A stretch of 64,000 nt of DNA from WLMZ01 sp038227995 (GCA_038227995.1 JBBRPP010000009.1:62001-126000), one strand, 5' to 3'. Positions 25,134-38,151 are shown, counted from the stretch's first letter. Numbers and translations: made by a program. The notes: a model not told the origin generated them from the letters alone.

Positions 25134-25994
25134 TCATCCGCGAAGGCGTCGAGCGAACTCGTCTGCTGCGGGGTCGCTGATCGAATCGGCGCGGCGGGCG
25201 AGGACGAGCGCGCGCTCGACCACTGCTGGACCGATCTCGACGGATCCTCCGGACGTCGACGAGCCGACCGGCAACACGGTCCAGCCCAGCCCGAGTCGCA
25301 CCATCTGCATCAGCACATCGGGCTGGTGACTCTCGGCCGCGATCGTCGTGCGCGCGCCGAGATCCGCGAGCGCCGTGATGATGAGTTGGCGCGTGTGCGA
25401 GTCACTCGGAAACGTCACCCACGGCCCCCACGTCGACGGCGCACCGATCGTCGTGCCGAGCGGCGCCATGACGGCGAGTGTCTCACGGCGCAACTCCTCG
25501 ATCTCCAGACCGACGTGACGTTCGGGCGGTTGCACACACACGACGAGATCCAGTTCACCGTCGCGCAGACCGTTGAGCAACTGCGCAGAGGGTGCGACCG
25601 ACAGCGTGAGGCCGACGTCGGGATGCTGGATGCGAAACTCTGCGACGACACCGGGAAAGTGCACGACAGCGGCGACGTCGATCATGCCGAGTCGTACCCG
25701 ACCCTGCCGCCCACCGCGCACCCGATCGGTCCAGTCGACGAGATCTCGCGTGAGGGCCAGCACGCGACGGGCATGGTCGACGACCGGCCGCGCCGATCTG
25801 CGCAGCACGCGCCGTCGTCCCTGGGACTCGAAGAGCGGCACCCCGAGCCGCCGCTCGAGCTCTGCCAAGCCCTGAGAGAGCGCCGACGGGCTGACCCCGA
25901 CGAGATCGGCCGCCGACGCCCACGTCGGCTCGTCGACGACGGCAACGAGATAGGCCATCTGGCGGATGGTCAGGTCAGGAAGGACTTGTTGCAC
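25134..25994 (-). CDS. LysR family transcriptional regulator
   Basis: 286 aa, GTG start with no clear ribosome-binding site. The N-terminal helix-turn-helix is RQMAYLVAVVDEPTWASAADLV with SPSALSQGLAELERRLG (residues 11-50), then a substrate-binding fold of two lobes. LysR proteins usually act on an adjacent divergent gene; here that is the inositol-phosphate synthase gene at 26065. The effector is unknown. Confidence 0.85.
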   Translation of the reverse strand: MQQVLPDLTIRQMAYLVAVVDEPTWASAADLVGVSPSALSQGLAELERRLGVPLFESQGRRRVLRRSARPVVDHARRVLALTRDLVDWTDRVRGGRQGRVRLGMIDVAAVVHFPGVVAEFRIQHPDVGLTLSVAPSAQLLNGLRDGELDLVVCVQPPERHVGLEIEELRRETLAVMAPLGTTIGAPSTWGPWVTFPSDSHTRQLIITALADLGARTTIAAESHQPDVLMQMVRLGLGWTVLPVGSSTSGGSVEIGPAVVERALVLARRADSISDPAADEFARRLRG

Positions 25995-26028
25995 CCGGAG
26001 CAGTTTAGTTCAGACTTTCTTCACCTAC

Positions 26029-26057
26029 GTGACAAGTCGACCAGCATTGCTTACGAT
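26029..26057 (+). promoter_or_regulatory. ino1 promoter, probably leaderless transcript
   Basis: GTGACA (26029-26034) and TACGAT (26052-26057) are separated by 17 bases. The expected start site is at about 26064, next to the ATG at 26065, which implies a leaderless message. Confidence 0.55.
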
Positions 26058-26064
26058 ACGACCC

Positions 26065-27414
<1,350 letters not shown>

Positions 27415-27435
27415 TTCGAGCGCATCCACGACGCC

Positions 27436-28545
27436 ATGGATCGTGATGTGAACAACACACCACGCACCTCTCACGGGGCGCGCCCGGCGCTCATCGCCGT
27501 GGTCGCGTCACTGGTCGCGATCGGCGCGATCGTCGCAGTTTCCAACGACGACTCGCCGCATCGCGCCGTCTCTTCGGCGACGACTTCGACGACGGCCGGG
27601 GCGGCAACCAGCGACTCGTCGAGGTCGACCGGTCCGACGATCGCGCCGATCGATTCGGTGGCTCCGATCGTTTCGCTTGCTCCGGGTCCGGCTGCTCCGG
27701 GCCCGGCTGCGACGACGTCGGAGATCGCCGGAACCACATCAGCACCGGCCGCCACGGCAACGACATCGACAACCGCGGCTGCGCCGCTCACGATCTCCGC
27801 CGCCACTGCGCCGCCCGCCACCGACATCCCGGCGATCAACGCCAAGGCGTTCGCGGTCTACGACATCACGAGCGGAACCTGGCTGGCGCAGAGCAACGCC
27901 GACACGCCGCTGCCCGTCGGCAGCATCATGAAGTTGCTGACGACGTACCTCGTCCTGCAGGCCGGCGATTTGAACAAGGTCGTCACGGTGCCGCAGTTGC
28001 ACGTCGACATCTCCGAATCGGCGATCGGTCTGCGCACGGGCGAACAACTGCCGCGCGATGTGCTGATGCGGGCGATGTTGATCGTCAGCGCGAACGACGC
28101 GGCGCAGACGTTGGCGCTCGACATCGGTGGCACCGTCGACAACTTCGTGCATGAGATGAATGCTGCAGCAGAGAAGCTGGGACTCACGAACACCGTCGCC
28201 GCCAACCCGATCGGCCTCGATCAAGCGGGGGCACATTCATCCGCCCGTGATGTCATCACGCTCGCCGCGACGTTGATGCAGAACGACACCTTCCGTGCTG
28301 CGGTCGCCAAGAAGCAAGCCAACCTGCACGGAAAGACCTACGTCTCGACCGACAAATTGCTGACGACCTACCCCGGCGCCAACGGCGTCAAGACCGGCCA
28401 CACCACCCAGGCCGGCTTCTGCGTTGTCAGCTCGGCGACGCGCAACGGACGAACGGTGATGGTTGCCGTCCTTGGCGCGCCGACCGAGGACCTCCGGTTC
28501 TCCGGCGCGAAGGCCCTGCTCGACTGGGCGTTCGCCCACCCCTGA
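27436..28545 (+). CDS. D-alanyl-D-alanine carboxypeptidase (peptidase S11)
   Basis: 369 aa, ATG at 27436. A single N-terminal membrane segment (residues 17-34) is followed by a Ser/Thr/Ala/Pro-rich linker to about residue 120. The penicillin-binding fold shows the three catalytic motifs: SIMK at 163-166, SAN at 218-220 and KTG at 319-321. It trims the terminal D-alanine from peptidoglycan stem peptides outside the membrane. The C-terminal beta domain of larger S11 members is absent. Confidence 0.9.
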   Translation: MDRDVNNTPRTSHGARPALIAVVASLVAIGAIVAVSNDDSPHRAVSSATTSTTAGAATSDSSRSTGPTIAPIDSVAPIVSLAPGPAAPGPAATTSEIAGTTSAPAATATTSTTAAAPLTISAATAPPATDIPAINAKAFAVYDITSGTWLAQSNADTPLPVGSIMKLLTTYLVLQAGDLNKVVTVPQLHVDISESAIGLRTGEQLPRDVLMRAMLIVSANDAAQTLALDIGGTVDNFVHEMNAAAEKLGLTNTVAANPIGLDQAGAHSSARDVITLAATLMQNDTFRAAVAKKQANLHGKTYVSTDKLLTTYPGANGVKTGHTTQAGFCVVSSATRNGRTVMVAVLGAPTEDLRFSGAKALLDWAFAHP

Positions 28546-28625
28546 TCGAGGGTTCGGTAGCGGCAGCGCACTCATCGGTCGCGGCTGCTGCGACCATGCC
28601 TGAGATCCGTCGGAGTGACGCCCGG

Positions 28626-28949
28626 TCAATCGTCGTGGGTGAACGTTCCCGGTATGTCGCGACGGGTGTGCAGCACGCGCCAGACGTCGACCCGGTCGTC
28701 GAGCGTCACGTAGAAGATCAGATATGGGAATCGCTTCACGCCCATAGCTCGAAGATCGGGGATGCCGAGTTCAAAGGCAAATCGCAGTGATCCCGCTTTC
28801 GGCGAACGCGTGATGTGGTTCAGCCCGCTCTCCAGCGCATCGATGAACGCAAGCGCGACGGTCTCGCCGGCTTCGCCGCGCAGGTGTGCGACCGCGTCGT
28901 CGATGTCCGAGGCTGCACGTGACCGAAGACGCGCCTGGCGTTCCGTCAC
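28626..28949 (-). CDS. ParE/RelE-type toxin
   Basis: 107 aa. The family ending ...GVKRFPYLIFYVTLDDRVDVWRVLHTRRD is typical of ParE/RelE toxins, with an AVALAFIDALESGLNHI helix before it. It follows its antitoxin gene after 5 bases on the same strand. The ParE members inhibit gyrase and the RelE members cleave mRNA; the sequence does not decide which. Confidence 0.82.
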   Translation of the reverse strand: MTERQARLRSRAASDIDDAVAHLRGEAGETVALAFIDALESGLNHITRSPKAGSLRFAFELGIPDLRAMGVKRFPYLIFYVTLDDRVDVWRVLHTRRDIPGTFTHDD

Positions 28950-28954
28950 GTTGG

Positions 28955-29188
28955 TCAGTTCGTTGGTTTGACGAGTCGTCGCAACGACGCGAAATAGCTC
29001 TGATCCGCAGCCGGCCCCGCCGATGAGGAGGCGCCGTCGAGGAGAAGGTTTCGCAGTTGTTGGCGGTCTTGCTCGCGACGGATGAGGTCCCGAATGAACT
29101 CGCTCGTCGACCCGTAGCCGCCGCGCTCGGTCTGCGCGTCGACGAACGTCTTGAGGCCTTCGGGCAGCGACACGTTCATGGTCGTCAT
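28955..29188 (-). CDS. ParD-type ribbon-helix-helix antitoxin
   Basis: 77 aa from ATG 29188 (ATG 29179 also possible). MNVSLPEGLKTFVDAQ with the segment GYGSTSEFIRDLIRRE matches the ribbon-helix-helix ParD fold. The tail beyond residue 45 would wrap the toxin. It is the first gene of the pair and has its own promoter just upstream. Confidence 0.82.
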   Translation of the reverse strand: MTTMNVSLPEGLKTFVDAQTERGGYGSTSEFIRDLIRREQDRQQLRNLLLDGASSSAGPAADQSYFASLRRLVKPTN

Positions 29189-29195
29189 CTGTCTG

Positions 29196-29224
29196 AGCAT
29201 AGCCGAATTGGCAAACTTTGTCAT
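29196..29224 (-). promoter_or_regulatory. promoter of the parDE-like pair
   Basis: On the minus strand ATGACA (29224-29219) and TATGCT (29201-29196) are separated by 17 bases, placing the start site about at the ATG, so the message may be leaderless. Confidence 0.5.
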
Positions 29225-29325
29225 CGTCGACAGCAACCCGGCCGACGTCGGCAAACGTCCGCCGGCGTACAAGGCCCGCTCGAAACTTTCACCAAAGGGA
29301 GTTGATCGGCGCGCCGACCGCCGGG

Positions 29326-30066
29326 TCAATTCGCAGGGGGTGTTGGCAGAGCGGCCGCTGCCGCTGCGAAACCGCATGGTGCCGGATCAGCCCAGTCTTT
29401 CGAGCACGCTGTTCGTGATGCGGGATACTGCGCCGGCACGGTGTAGTTGCCGTCGTAGACGGTGCGCCCGTCGACGGTACGGGTGCCGGTGGGCGTCCAC
29501 ACGAAGTGGACCCCCTCGTTGGGGACGACGAGGCACGAATCGAAGTGGTTGGTGTCCTGGAAGTCGAGACTGAACGCCGTCTCGGAGGTCGCGTCGGTGA
29601 CCGTCCACGTGAACGTGCTCAAGGCACACCACTCGTTGTCGGTCTTCCAGTACACCTCGGCCCCCCAATCGCCTTTGAGGAAGTACATGACCGTGGTGCC
29701 ACGGGGTTCCGGCGCGCCGCCACCGACCACGTGGAGAAAGGCGCCCTGCCAGTGGCTCGCGATGGTCTGCTCCAAAGACAACGTGGTTGTCGTGGCCGGT
29801 TCGGTCGTCGCCGTGGCCGGCTCGGTGGTGGTGGTCGCTGGTTCAGTCGTTGTGGTCGGGGCCGGTTCGGTGGTCGTTGTCGAGGCGATCGGCGCGAGCG
29901 TCGTGCTTGACGCTGCGGTCGTCGGCGCGGACGTGTCGATCGATGTGGTCGAGGCCGTCGAACTGCACGCTGCCGCCCCGATCATCAACGCGACGGCGGC
30001 AACAAGCAGGCGGGGACCCGGCGCCAGCGATGTCCGGATGCAGCCGCTTTTCGATGGGTGATTCAT
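29326..30066 (-). CDS. exported lipoprotein with Thr/Glu/Pro-rich linker
   Basis: 246 aa, ATG at 30066 with GGAGGT upstream. A signal peptide with lipobox ending AAAC (LLVAAVALMIGAAAC) is followed by a long TTTEPAT-type low-complexity linker and a C-terminal domain of about 150 residues with several Trp and Cys residues. I do not recognise the domain. Expected to be anchored outside the membrane and lipid-modified by the Lgt encoded in this window. Confidence 0.7.
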   Translation of the reverse strand: MNHPSKSGCIRTSLAPGPRLLVAAVALMIGAAACSSTASTTSIDTSAPTTAASSTTLAPIASTTTTEPAPTTTTEPATTTTEPATATTEPATTTTLSLEQTIASHWQGAFLHVVGGGAPEPRGTTVMYFLKGDWGAEVYWKTDNEWCALSTFTWTVTDATSETAFSLDFQDTNHFDSCLVVPNEGVHFVWTPTGTRTVDGRTVYDGNYTVPAQYPASRTACSKDWADPAPCGFAAAAAALPTPPAN

Positions 30067-30186
30067 CTCGGACCTCCGGAGACCTGAATCAACTCTCCAG
30101 GCGAGATTTGGGACGCCAGCATCGCACAACCGCGGAAGCCGTCGCGCCGGAACGAAACCAAACCCAGATCGCGATTCGTGACTGTC

Positions 30187-30210
30187 CAAGTGACGCGCTC
30201 AAGTGACGCG
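30187..30210. repeat. tandem CAAGTGACGCG repeat
   Basis: CAAGTGACGCG occurs at 30187-30197 and at 30200-30210, a 13-base period, in the 166-base gap between two exported-protein genes. Function unknown. Confidence 0.5.
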
Positions 30211-30232
30211 GAGGTGTAACGGCCGTGAGGAA

Positions 30233-31444
30233 TCACGTGCAGGTGACCGGGTTGTTGGCGACGTCGAGCACGAGGTCACATCGACCGGTCATCGCCGATG
30301 TCACGCCATTGACTGTGGAGGTGACAAGGCGGGACTGAGCGGTGCCCACCATGCTGAAGCCGGGACCGGAGGTGTAGAGCCACGAGTTTCTGATGACGGC
30401 GCTCGAGCCCGTGAACATGTAGACGCCGGCGTTGAACCCGGCACCGGTGGTGTAGGTGTTGATGCTGTCGATGTGGGGCATCGTCGAAAGGCCGATCATC
30501 AGACCGAATGCCGTACCGGTGGGTGCCGCAGTCGCGGTCATGGTCGTGTCGACGATCGACATCTCGGCTGTGACGTTCAGCAGTTCCACAGCGACTGAGT
30601 TGAATCCCGCGCCGGATGACGAACCGCTGTTGGTGATCGTGATGTCTCGGATCTCGCTGCTGACGTTGCCCTCGACGAACATCGTCGCTCTCAGACCGGA
30701 GCCGTTCCCGTTGCCGCATGCACACGTGATCGTCGATCGGTCCTGGCCCGATCCTTCGAGGTCGACGTTGCTCTTCAGCAATATCGGAGCGGTCTCGGTG
30801 TAGATGCCTGGCGCGACTTTGACCACGTACGGGTTACTTGCAGAAGCATCGCTGATGGACTCCATCGCGGCCCGGACAGAGGAGAACTGCCCGCCGGACT
30901 TCGCGACCCAGATCACGTTGTGGGGTGCGACGGCGGCTCCGGTCGAGGGTATGTAATAGCCCACGATGTCGATGATCACATTGACGTTCCCGCCGTTGTT
31001 GTAGACGGCGATCGATCCCGCGGCCGAGAGGGCGACAGTGACCTGATTGGGGGTGGGAGGGGAGATCGAGGTGACGTTCAGGTTCGATGCCGTCGGGCGC
31101 GGGTTCGCGTCCGCGGGGAACACGGTGAGGTAGCTGTCGGCGGTGGGTCCGACAGCGGTGACATTGGTCGCGATCGCAGTCGCGGTGTTCGGGATCGCGC
31201 AGTTGCCGTTCGCTCCCCAGACCGCGAAGGGCACGGTCTGAGCCGGCCCGACAGCGGTGCTCCGGGTCCCGACGTTGTCTGTGCCGGCTCTGGTGTCTGC
31301 AAGCCGGCACGGGACGATCGGGACGAACACCGACGGTGCTGCGTTTGGCGCTGCGCCGACGTCGTGTACGAGACCGATCACGGAAACAGTCGCGGCGGCC
31401 AAACCGGCCGCGACACCGATGTGCACAAACCTGAACTGAGCCAT
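30233..31444 (-). CDS. exported surface protein with CRLADTR domain and beta-helix
   Basis: 403 aa. A signal peptide (residues 1 to about 32) is followed by the VPIVPCRLADTRAG block that I associate with actinobacterial surface proteins (one repeat of about 130 residues, to DIVGYYIPS). The rest resembles a right-handed beta-helix of the pectin-lyase or pectinesterase type (SVRAAMESISDAS, APGIYTE, IRDITITNSG, AVIRNSWLY). No catalytic residues can be assigned. Probably a secreted or wall-attached adhesin-like protein. Confidence 0.65.
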   Translation of the reverse strand: MAQFRFVHIGVAAGLAAATVSVIGLVHDVGAAPNAAPSVFVPIVPCRLADTRAGTDNVGTRSTAVGPAQTVPFAVWGANGNCAIPNTATAIATNVTAVGPTADSYLTVFPADANPRPTASNLNVTSISPPTPNQVTVALSAAGSIAVYNNGGNVNVIIDIVGYYIPSTGAAVAPHNVIWVAKSGGQFSSVRAAMESISDASASNPYVVKVAPGIYTETAPILLKSNVDLEGSGQDRSTITCACGNGNGSGLRATMFVEGNVSSEIRDITITNSGSSSGAGFNSVAVELLNVTAEMSIVDTTMTATAAPTGTAFGLMIGLSTMPHIDSINTYTTGAGFNAGVYMFTGSSAVIRNSWLYTSGPGFSMVGTAQSRLVTSTVNGVTSAMTGRCDLVLDVANNPVTCT

Positions 31445-31532
31445 GTGGCGGCCTCCGATGGATGACGCATTCGTGCGTCAGGCGACCGTAGACGCTTTCC
31501 GAAGGTGGCCGATCACCTCGCTCGCCGCGGTG

Positions 31533-32534
31533 CTACACGGTGGGGGTTCGGCCCGCCAGGATCTCGGTCAGCAGGGGTACGTCGATGTTGCCGCCGCTCA
31601 TGATCACGCCGACCCGCTTGCCCTGCTGAAGATCGCGCTCGGTCAACAGTCCGGCGAGGGCGGCGGCACCCGATGGCTCGCACAGGTTGTGGGTCGTGCG
31701 CTGCAGCAGCCGAACCGCTTCAGCGCCGGTGTCTTCGCTGATCCGCACGATCCGAGCCGCGCCCGCCACCATCGCCGCGATGGCCGACGCATCGGGTGAG
31801 CGGCAGGCGATGCCGTCGATGAAGGTGTCGGCGCGGTCGGTGTTGACCACCGCGCCGGCCTCGTACGACAGTGCTGTCGCCGGGGCGTTGTCGGCAACGA
31901 CACCGATGATCTCGGTGCCCAACCCGAGGAGGTCGCGCACCCCCATCAATGCGCAGATCCCCGAGCCCATGCCAACCGGGACGTAGACGGCATCGAGTTC
32001 GCCGGCCGCGGTGAACAGTTCTCGCGACGACGTGGCGACACCGAGCACGAGGTCGGGGTGGAACGACGGCACCATGTGCAGATCACGCTCGACCGCGAGT
32101 TGCTGCGCATGCTCACGAGCCGCCTGGAAGTCGTGCCCGTACTCGATCAAGGTCGCACCGAACCCGCGCATCGCGGCGTTCTTGTCGGCGCTGTTCCCGA
32201 TCGGCACGACGATGGTCACCCCGACGCCGAAGGCTCGCCCGGCGAACGCCAGGCTCTGACCGTGGTTGCCGCGGGTCGCGCTGATCAGACCCTGCGGCGC
32301 GCCATCGCTCTCGCGAACGTGACGTTCTACGTAGACGATGCCGCCACGAACCTTGAAGGCGCCAGTGGGCGTGTGATTCTCATGCTTGACCCAGACCTCT
32401 GCGCCCAACGCCTCGCCGAGCAACGGCCACGCGAACTGTGGCGTCGGGGGCACGAATCGGCCGACGAGTTCGGCCGCGACATCGAGTTGGGCGAGCGTGA
32501 ACGGCGGTGACGCGACGGAGGCGATGGCGGTCAT
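31533..32534 (-). CDS. threonine/serine dehydratase family PLP enzyme
   Basis: 333 aa, ATG at 32534. Fold type II PLP enzyme: HENHTPTGAFKVRGG with the PLP-lysine near residue 60, SATRGNHGQSLA, the phosphate-binding VPVGMGSGICALMG, and the tail SGGNIDVPLL. The match is to threonine/serine dehydratases (deaminating threonine to 2-oxobutyrate), but related racemases share this pattern. The second dehydratase-like gene at 46766 is a distant relative. Confidence 0.8.
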   Translation of the reverse strand: MTAIASVASPPFTLAQLDVAAELVGRFVPPTPQFAWPLLGEALGAEVWVKHENHTPTGAFKVRGGIVYVERHVRESDGAPQGLISATRGNHGQSLAFAGRAFGVGVTIVVPIGNSADKNAAMRGFGATLIEYGHDFQAAREHAQQLAVERDLHMVPSFHPDLVLGVATSSRELFTAAGELDAVYVPVGMGSGICALMGVRDLLGLGTEIIGVVADNAPATALSYEAGAVVNTDRADTFIDGIACRSPDASAIAAMVAGAARIVRISEDTGAEAVRLLQRTTHNLCEPSGAAALAGLLTERDLQQGKRVGVIMSGGNIDVPLLTEILAGRTPTV

Positions 32535-32538
32535 GCGA

Positions 32539-33105
32539 TCACTCTTGCACAGCATCGGTGATGACGAGATCGACTTTCCGGTCGTGTTCCTCGCTCGGTA
32601 GGTCGTCGCGGATCTGCTCGCTGAAGCACACTCCGATCGTCAGACACGCGCCGCGAACCGTCGGCAGGAAGCGGTCGTAGAAGCCCCCGCCCTGCCCCAA
32701 ACGCGATCCGTCCACGGTGAACGCGAGGCCAGGCACGATCACGACGTCGATCACGACCGGGTCCACCGCGGTGCCTGCTGGTTCGGGGATGCCGAACGCT
32801 CCGGGCACGAGGTCACGCCCGGGTCCATGCCCGACGGCGACCATCTCGTCACCTTCGACTCGCGGCAGCAGCACAGAGAACCCAGCTGCGTGGAGCGCAT
32901 CGATCAAACCACCCGTATCGGGTTCGCTGCCGACGCCGACGAAGGCCAGGACGCGCAGCGGTCCAGGGGTCCGAACTCGGGTCGCGAAATCGCGGCAGGC
33001 AGGGACGACCGCAGCCCAGATCTGTTCGGATCGATGGTGGCGATCCGGCAGTTCCTTTCGCATGCGCCGCATCTCACGGCGGATCGCGTGCTTCGTTTCG
33101 TCCAT
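32539..33105 (-). CDS. 5-formyltetrahydrofolate cyclo-ligase
   Basis: 188 aa, ATG at 33105. N-terminal ETKHAIRREMRRMRKEL and the C-terminal GLAFTVDGSRLGQGGGFYDRFL with ATP-binding glycines match this family, which makes 5,10-methenyl-THF from 5-formyl-THF with ATP. It is 4 bases before the dehydratase start on the same strand, so the two may be co-transcribed. The flavin reductase gene is divergent. Confidence 0.88.
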   Translation of the reverse strand: MDETKHAIRREMRRMRKELPDRHHRSEQIWAAVVPACRDFATRVRTPGPLRVLAFVGVGSEPDTGGLIDALHAAGFSVLLPRVEGDEMVAVGHGPGRDLVPGAFGIPEPAGTAVDPVVIDVVIVPGLAFTVDGSRLGQGGGFYDRFLPTVRGACLTIGVCFSEQIRDDLPSEEHDRKVDLVITDAVQE

Positions 33106-33173
33106 GCTCCAACCCTGCCACGGCTCACCAGCCAGGGCACGATCACGCCCGGCACGCGGTAAGGTCGGTGTCG

Positions 33174-33677
33174 ATGTCTGACTCAGCAGCTGCGTTCGAT
33201 TCCGACCACTTCCGCCGGGTGCTCGGCCACTTCCCCACCGGTGTCACGATCATCACCGGTATGGCCGGCGATGTACCCGCCGGGTTCACGATCGGGTCGT
33301 TCACGTCGGTGTCGCTCGACCCGCCGTTGGTCGGCTTCCTGCCGATGGTCACCAGCGACACCTGGGCCGCGATGGCCCCTGCCGGCAAGTTCTGCGTGAA
33401 CGTCCTCGGCGCCCACCAGGGTGCGGCCTGCTGGCGTTTCGCCAAGAAAGGTGTCGACGATCGCTTCGTCGACGTGCCGTGGCACACCGGCATCACCGGC
33501 TCGCCGATCCTCGACCAGGCGATCGCGTGGATCGATTGCGAGGTCGAGGTCGTGCACGAGGTGGGTGACCATTACTTCGTCGTCGGCCGGGTGCTCGAGA
33601 TGAGTCACTCCGAGGACGATCCACAACCGTTGTTGTTCTACCGGGGCAAGCTCGGCGGATACTCGATTCACGAGTGA
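33174..33677 (+). CDS. flavin reductase-like domain protein
   Basis: 167 aa from ATG 33174, with AAGG at 9 bases; GTG 33168 lies closer to the same site. The segments FPTGVTIITGMAGDVPAGFTIGSFTSVSLDPPLVGF and NVLGAHQGAACWRFA match the FMN-binding flavin reductase family (HpaC/two-component monooxygenase reductase). It supplies reduced flavin or holds FMN; the partner monooxygenase is not in this window. Confidence 0.8.
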   Translation: MSDSAAAFDSDHFRRVLGHFPTGVTIITGMAGDVPAGFTIGSFTSVSLDPPLVGFLPMVTSDTWAAMAPAGKFCVNVLGAHQGAACWRFAKKGVDDRFVDVPWHTGITGSPILDQAIAWIDCEVEVVHEVGDHYFVVGRVLEMSHSEDDPQPLLFYRGKLGGYSIHE

Positions 33678-34035
33678 TGAGCCGCCGCGCTCGCGTCGCG
33701 TTTGCTGTCGACGTCCTGCTCATCATCGTGTTCGTCGCGATCGGGCGGCGCAGCCACGACGAAACCGGCAACATCGCGGTCGGCACGCTGAAGGTCGCTG
33801 CTCCGTTCCTGATCGCACTGGTGGTCGGGTGGGTCGTGGCAAAGGCCTGGACCGATCCGATGTCGGTGCGCTCCGGGGCGATCGTGTGGGTGTCGACGGT
33901 TGCGGTAGGGATGCTGCTGCGCAAGTTCGCGTTCGGCAAGGGCACCGCGCCGGCATTCATCATCGTCGCCACGTTCACCCTCTGCCTGTTCCTGATGGGA
34001 TGGCGCGGCATCGTCACCGCGAAAGAGAAACGCCC

Positions 34036-34039
<4 letters not shown>
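33677..34039 (+). CDS. DUF3054 family membrane protein
   Basis: 120 aa, ATG at 33677 sharing one base with the flavin reductase stop. Four predicted membrane segments: about 8-24 (AFAVDVLLIIVFVAIG), 42-58, 69-86 and 93-112. The pattern matches DUF3054, whose function is unknown. The glgX start overlaps its stop by four bases (ATGA). Confidence 0.75.
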
Positions 34040-36152
<2,113 letters not shown>

Positions 36153-36156
<4 letters not shown>

Positions 36157-37067
36157 TCCCGTGGCCGATCGCTCCGATGAAGGCGTCGCCCGGTCAATTG
36201 CCGCATCAACGCGAGTCATGGATGTTCGAACCGAAGTGGGACGGCCATCGGGTGTTGATCAGGGTCAAGGGTGGGCGGGTCGACGCCGTGAGTTCGACGG
36301 GGCTCGACCGGATGGAACGATGGGGCTGGCTCGGCGGGATCGCGGCCGCCGTCGACAGCACCGATGCAGTCATCGACGGCGAGGTGATCGCGATGGACGA
36401 GACCGGGCGACATTCGTTCGACGCCGTGGGGCGCGGCGATCGGGCCCACGCCTTCGTGGCTTTCGACATGCTCGTCGCTGACGGCGTGGATCTCACCCAC
36501 GAGCCGTGGAGCACTCGCCGCGCCACGCTCGAGCGCATCCTCACCCGCACGGAGGAGTTCTGGATCACGCCCGTCACCGACGATGCCGACGCCCTTTTCG
36601 AGGCGACCAAGGCCAATGCGTTCGAGGGCATCGTGGCCAAGCAGAAGGCGTCGATCTACCAACCGGGTCGACGGGCGACGTCGTGGCTGAAGATCAAGCA
36701 TCGACTCCAGCAGGAGGCAGTCGTCGGCGGACATCTCATCGGTGAAGGTGGGCGGTCGACATCGTTCGGGTCGCTGCTGTTGGGCGTGTACGAAGGTGAC
36801 GAGCTGACGTTCATCGGAGCGGTCGGCACCGGCTTCAACGACAAGATGTTGGGCACGATCTCACGTCAGCTCGCCGATCTCGCAACCGACACGTGCCCGT
36901 TCGACCCTGTGCCGAAGTTGCCCCGCGGCACCGCGCGGTGGGTGCTCCCGGAACTCGTCGCCCAGGTGACGTTCGCAGAATGGACCGGAGCCGGCCACCT
37001 GCGCCATCCGGTGTTCCTCGGTCTGCGCGACGACAAGGACCCGAAGGACGTCGTGCGCGAGGGCTGA
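36153..37067 (+). CDS. ATP-dependent DNA ligase (LigC/LigD-ligase type)
   Basis: 304 aa, GTG at 36153 overlapping the glgX stop. Ligase motif I EPKWDGHR with the nucleotidyl lysine Lys28, then VIDGEVIAMDE (motif III), EGIVAKQKASIYQPGR (motif IV) and SWLKIKHR (motif V). An OB domain follows. It is a stand-alone ligase domain next to ku and a LigD that lacks a ligase domain, so it probably supplies the sealing step of end joining. Confidence 0.88.
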
Positions 37068-37104
37068 CCCGAGTAGTGACAGCGAGTGGTGACAGCGCCG
37101 GCGT

Positions 37105-38085
37105 TCAGGCCGACTTGCGAGCCCGAGGTGCTGCGGCGGCCTTGGTCGCCGCAGCCTTCTTCGCCGCAGCCTTCTTCGCCGCCGGCTTCGACGCAGCTTT
37201 CGCGGCGGCCGGCTGCTCTGCTGCGGCCTTCTTCACGGCCTTCGGCTTGCTCGCCGGCGCGGCCTCGACCGCCTTCAGGCTCGGCACCGAGGGGTGACCG
37301 GATCGAGCCTCGCGCGCGTCACGCAGGCTCGCCTCGAGCGCTGCAGCGAGGTCGATGACCACTGCCTTCTTCGGTTCCTCGGCGGTGACGACCGGCGCTT
37401 TGCCCGCCGCCTTCTGTTCGATGATCTTCTCGACCGCGATTCGGTACTCGTCGATGTACTGCGCCGGCTCGAACTCTTCGCTCAAAGCCTCGACGAGCGA
37501 GCGGGCCATCCCGAGCTCCTTCTCGGAGATGTCGACGTCGTCCAGGGCCTCCATGCCTTCGACGGTCTCGACATCGACGAGCTCGTCGGGGAAGACCATC
37601 GTCGACAGGGTCAGGTACGTGCCGTCGGAGCGAACGGCCGCCAAGTACTCCTTCTGACGCATCACGAACTTGCCGATGCCGACGCGCCCCGAACCCGCCA
37701 TCGCGTTCGCGAGCAGCACGTACGGCTTGGCTGTCTTGTCGGGCACGATCACGTACGACGAGTCGAACATCAGCGGATTGACGTCCTGCTCGGGGACGAA
37801 CGTGTCGAGCGTGATCTCCTTCGACTTCGCCGGCGACAGGGGGGCCAGATCTTCGTCGGTGATCACCACGTAGTGCTCGGCGCCGGTGTCGTACGCCTTG
37901 ACGATGTGCTCGGCCGGCACTTCCTCGCCCGTCGCCTCGCTGACCTTACGCAAGCGGATGCGCGACATCGTCTGATCATCGAGCTGATTGAACGAGATGC
38001 TCTTGCGGCGGACGGCCGGCATCAGTCGGATCGGGATGGAGACCATGCCGAAGGAGATCGAGCCGGTCCAGATGGGTCGTGCCAT
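37105..38085 (-). CDS. ku: Ku protein of bacterial non-homologous end joining
   Basis: 326 aa. The core is complete: ARPIWTGSISFGMVSIPIRL opening, RKVSEATGEEVP, and LVEALSEEFEPAQYIDEYRIAVEKII near residues 195-225. The C-terminal tail (about 265-326) is rich in Lys and Ala (AAKKAAAKKAA type), a form known to strengthen DNA-end or LigD binding in some actinobacteria. It binds DNA ends as a homodimer. It is convergent with the ligase gene and followed on the same strand by nothing closer than 36 bases. Confidence 0.93.
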   Translation of the reverse strand: MARPIWTGSISFGMVSIPIRLMPAVRRKSISFNQLDDQTMSRIRLRKVSEATGEEVPAEHIVKAYDTGAEHYVVITDEDLAPLSPAKSKEITLDTFVPEQDVNPLMFDSSYVIVPDKTAKPYVLLANAMAGSGRVGIGKFVMRQKEYLAAVRSDGTYLTLSTMVFPDELVDVETVEGMEALDDVDISEKELGMARSLVEALSEEFEPAQYIDEYRIAVEKIIEQKAAGKAPVVTAEEPKKAVVIDLAAALEASLRDAREARSGHPSVPSLKAVEAAPASKPKAVKKAAAEQPAAAKAASKPAAKKAAAKKAAATKAAAAPRARKSA

Positions 38086-38151
38086 CTCCCGAGATTACCC
38101 CCGCACCTGTGGTTCGAAACAGACCCAGTTGCGCGCGAGCGGGCCAGCAGT

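Noticed and set aside
29790..29885. low-complexity repeat as a mobile element
   Set aside because: It encodes the TTTEPAT linker of the lipoprotein gene and has no terminal repeats.
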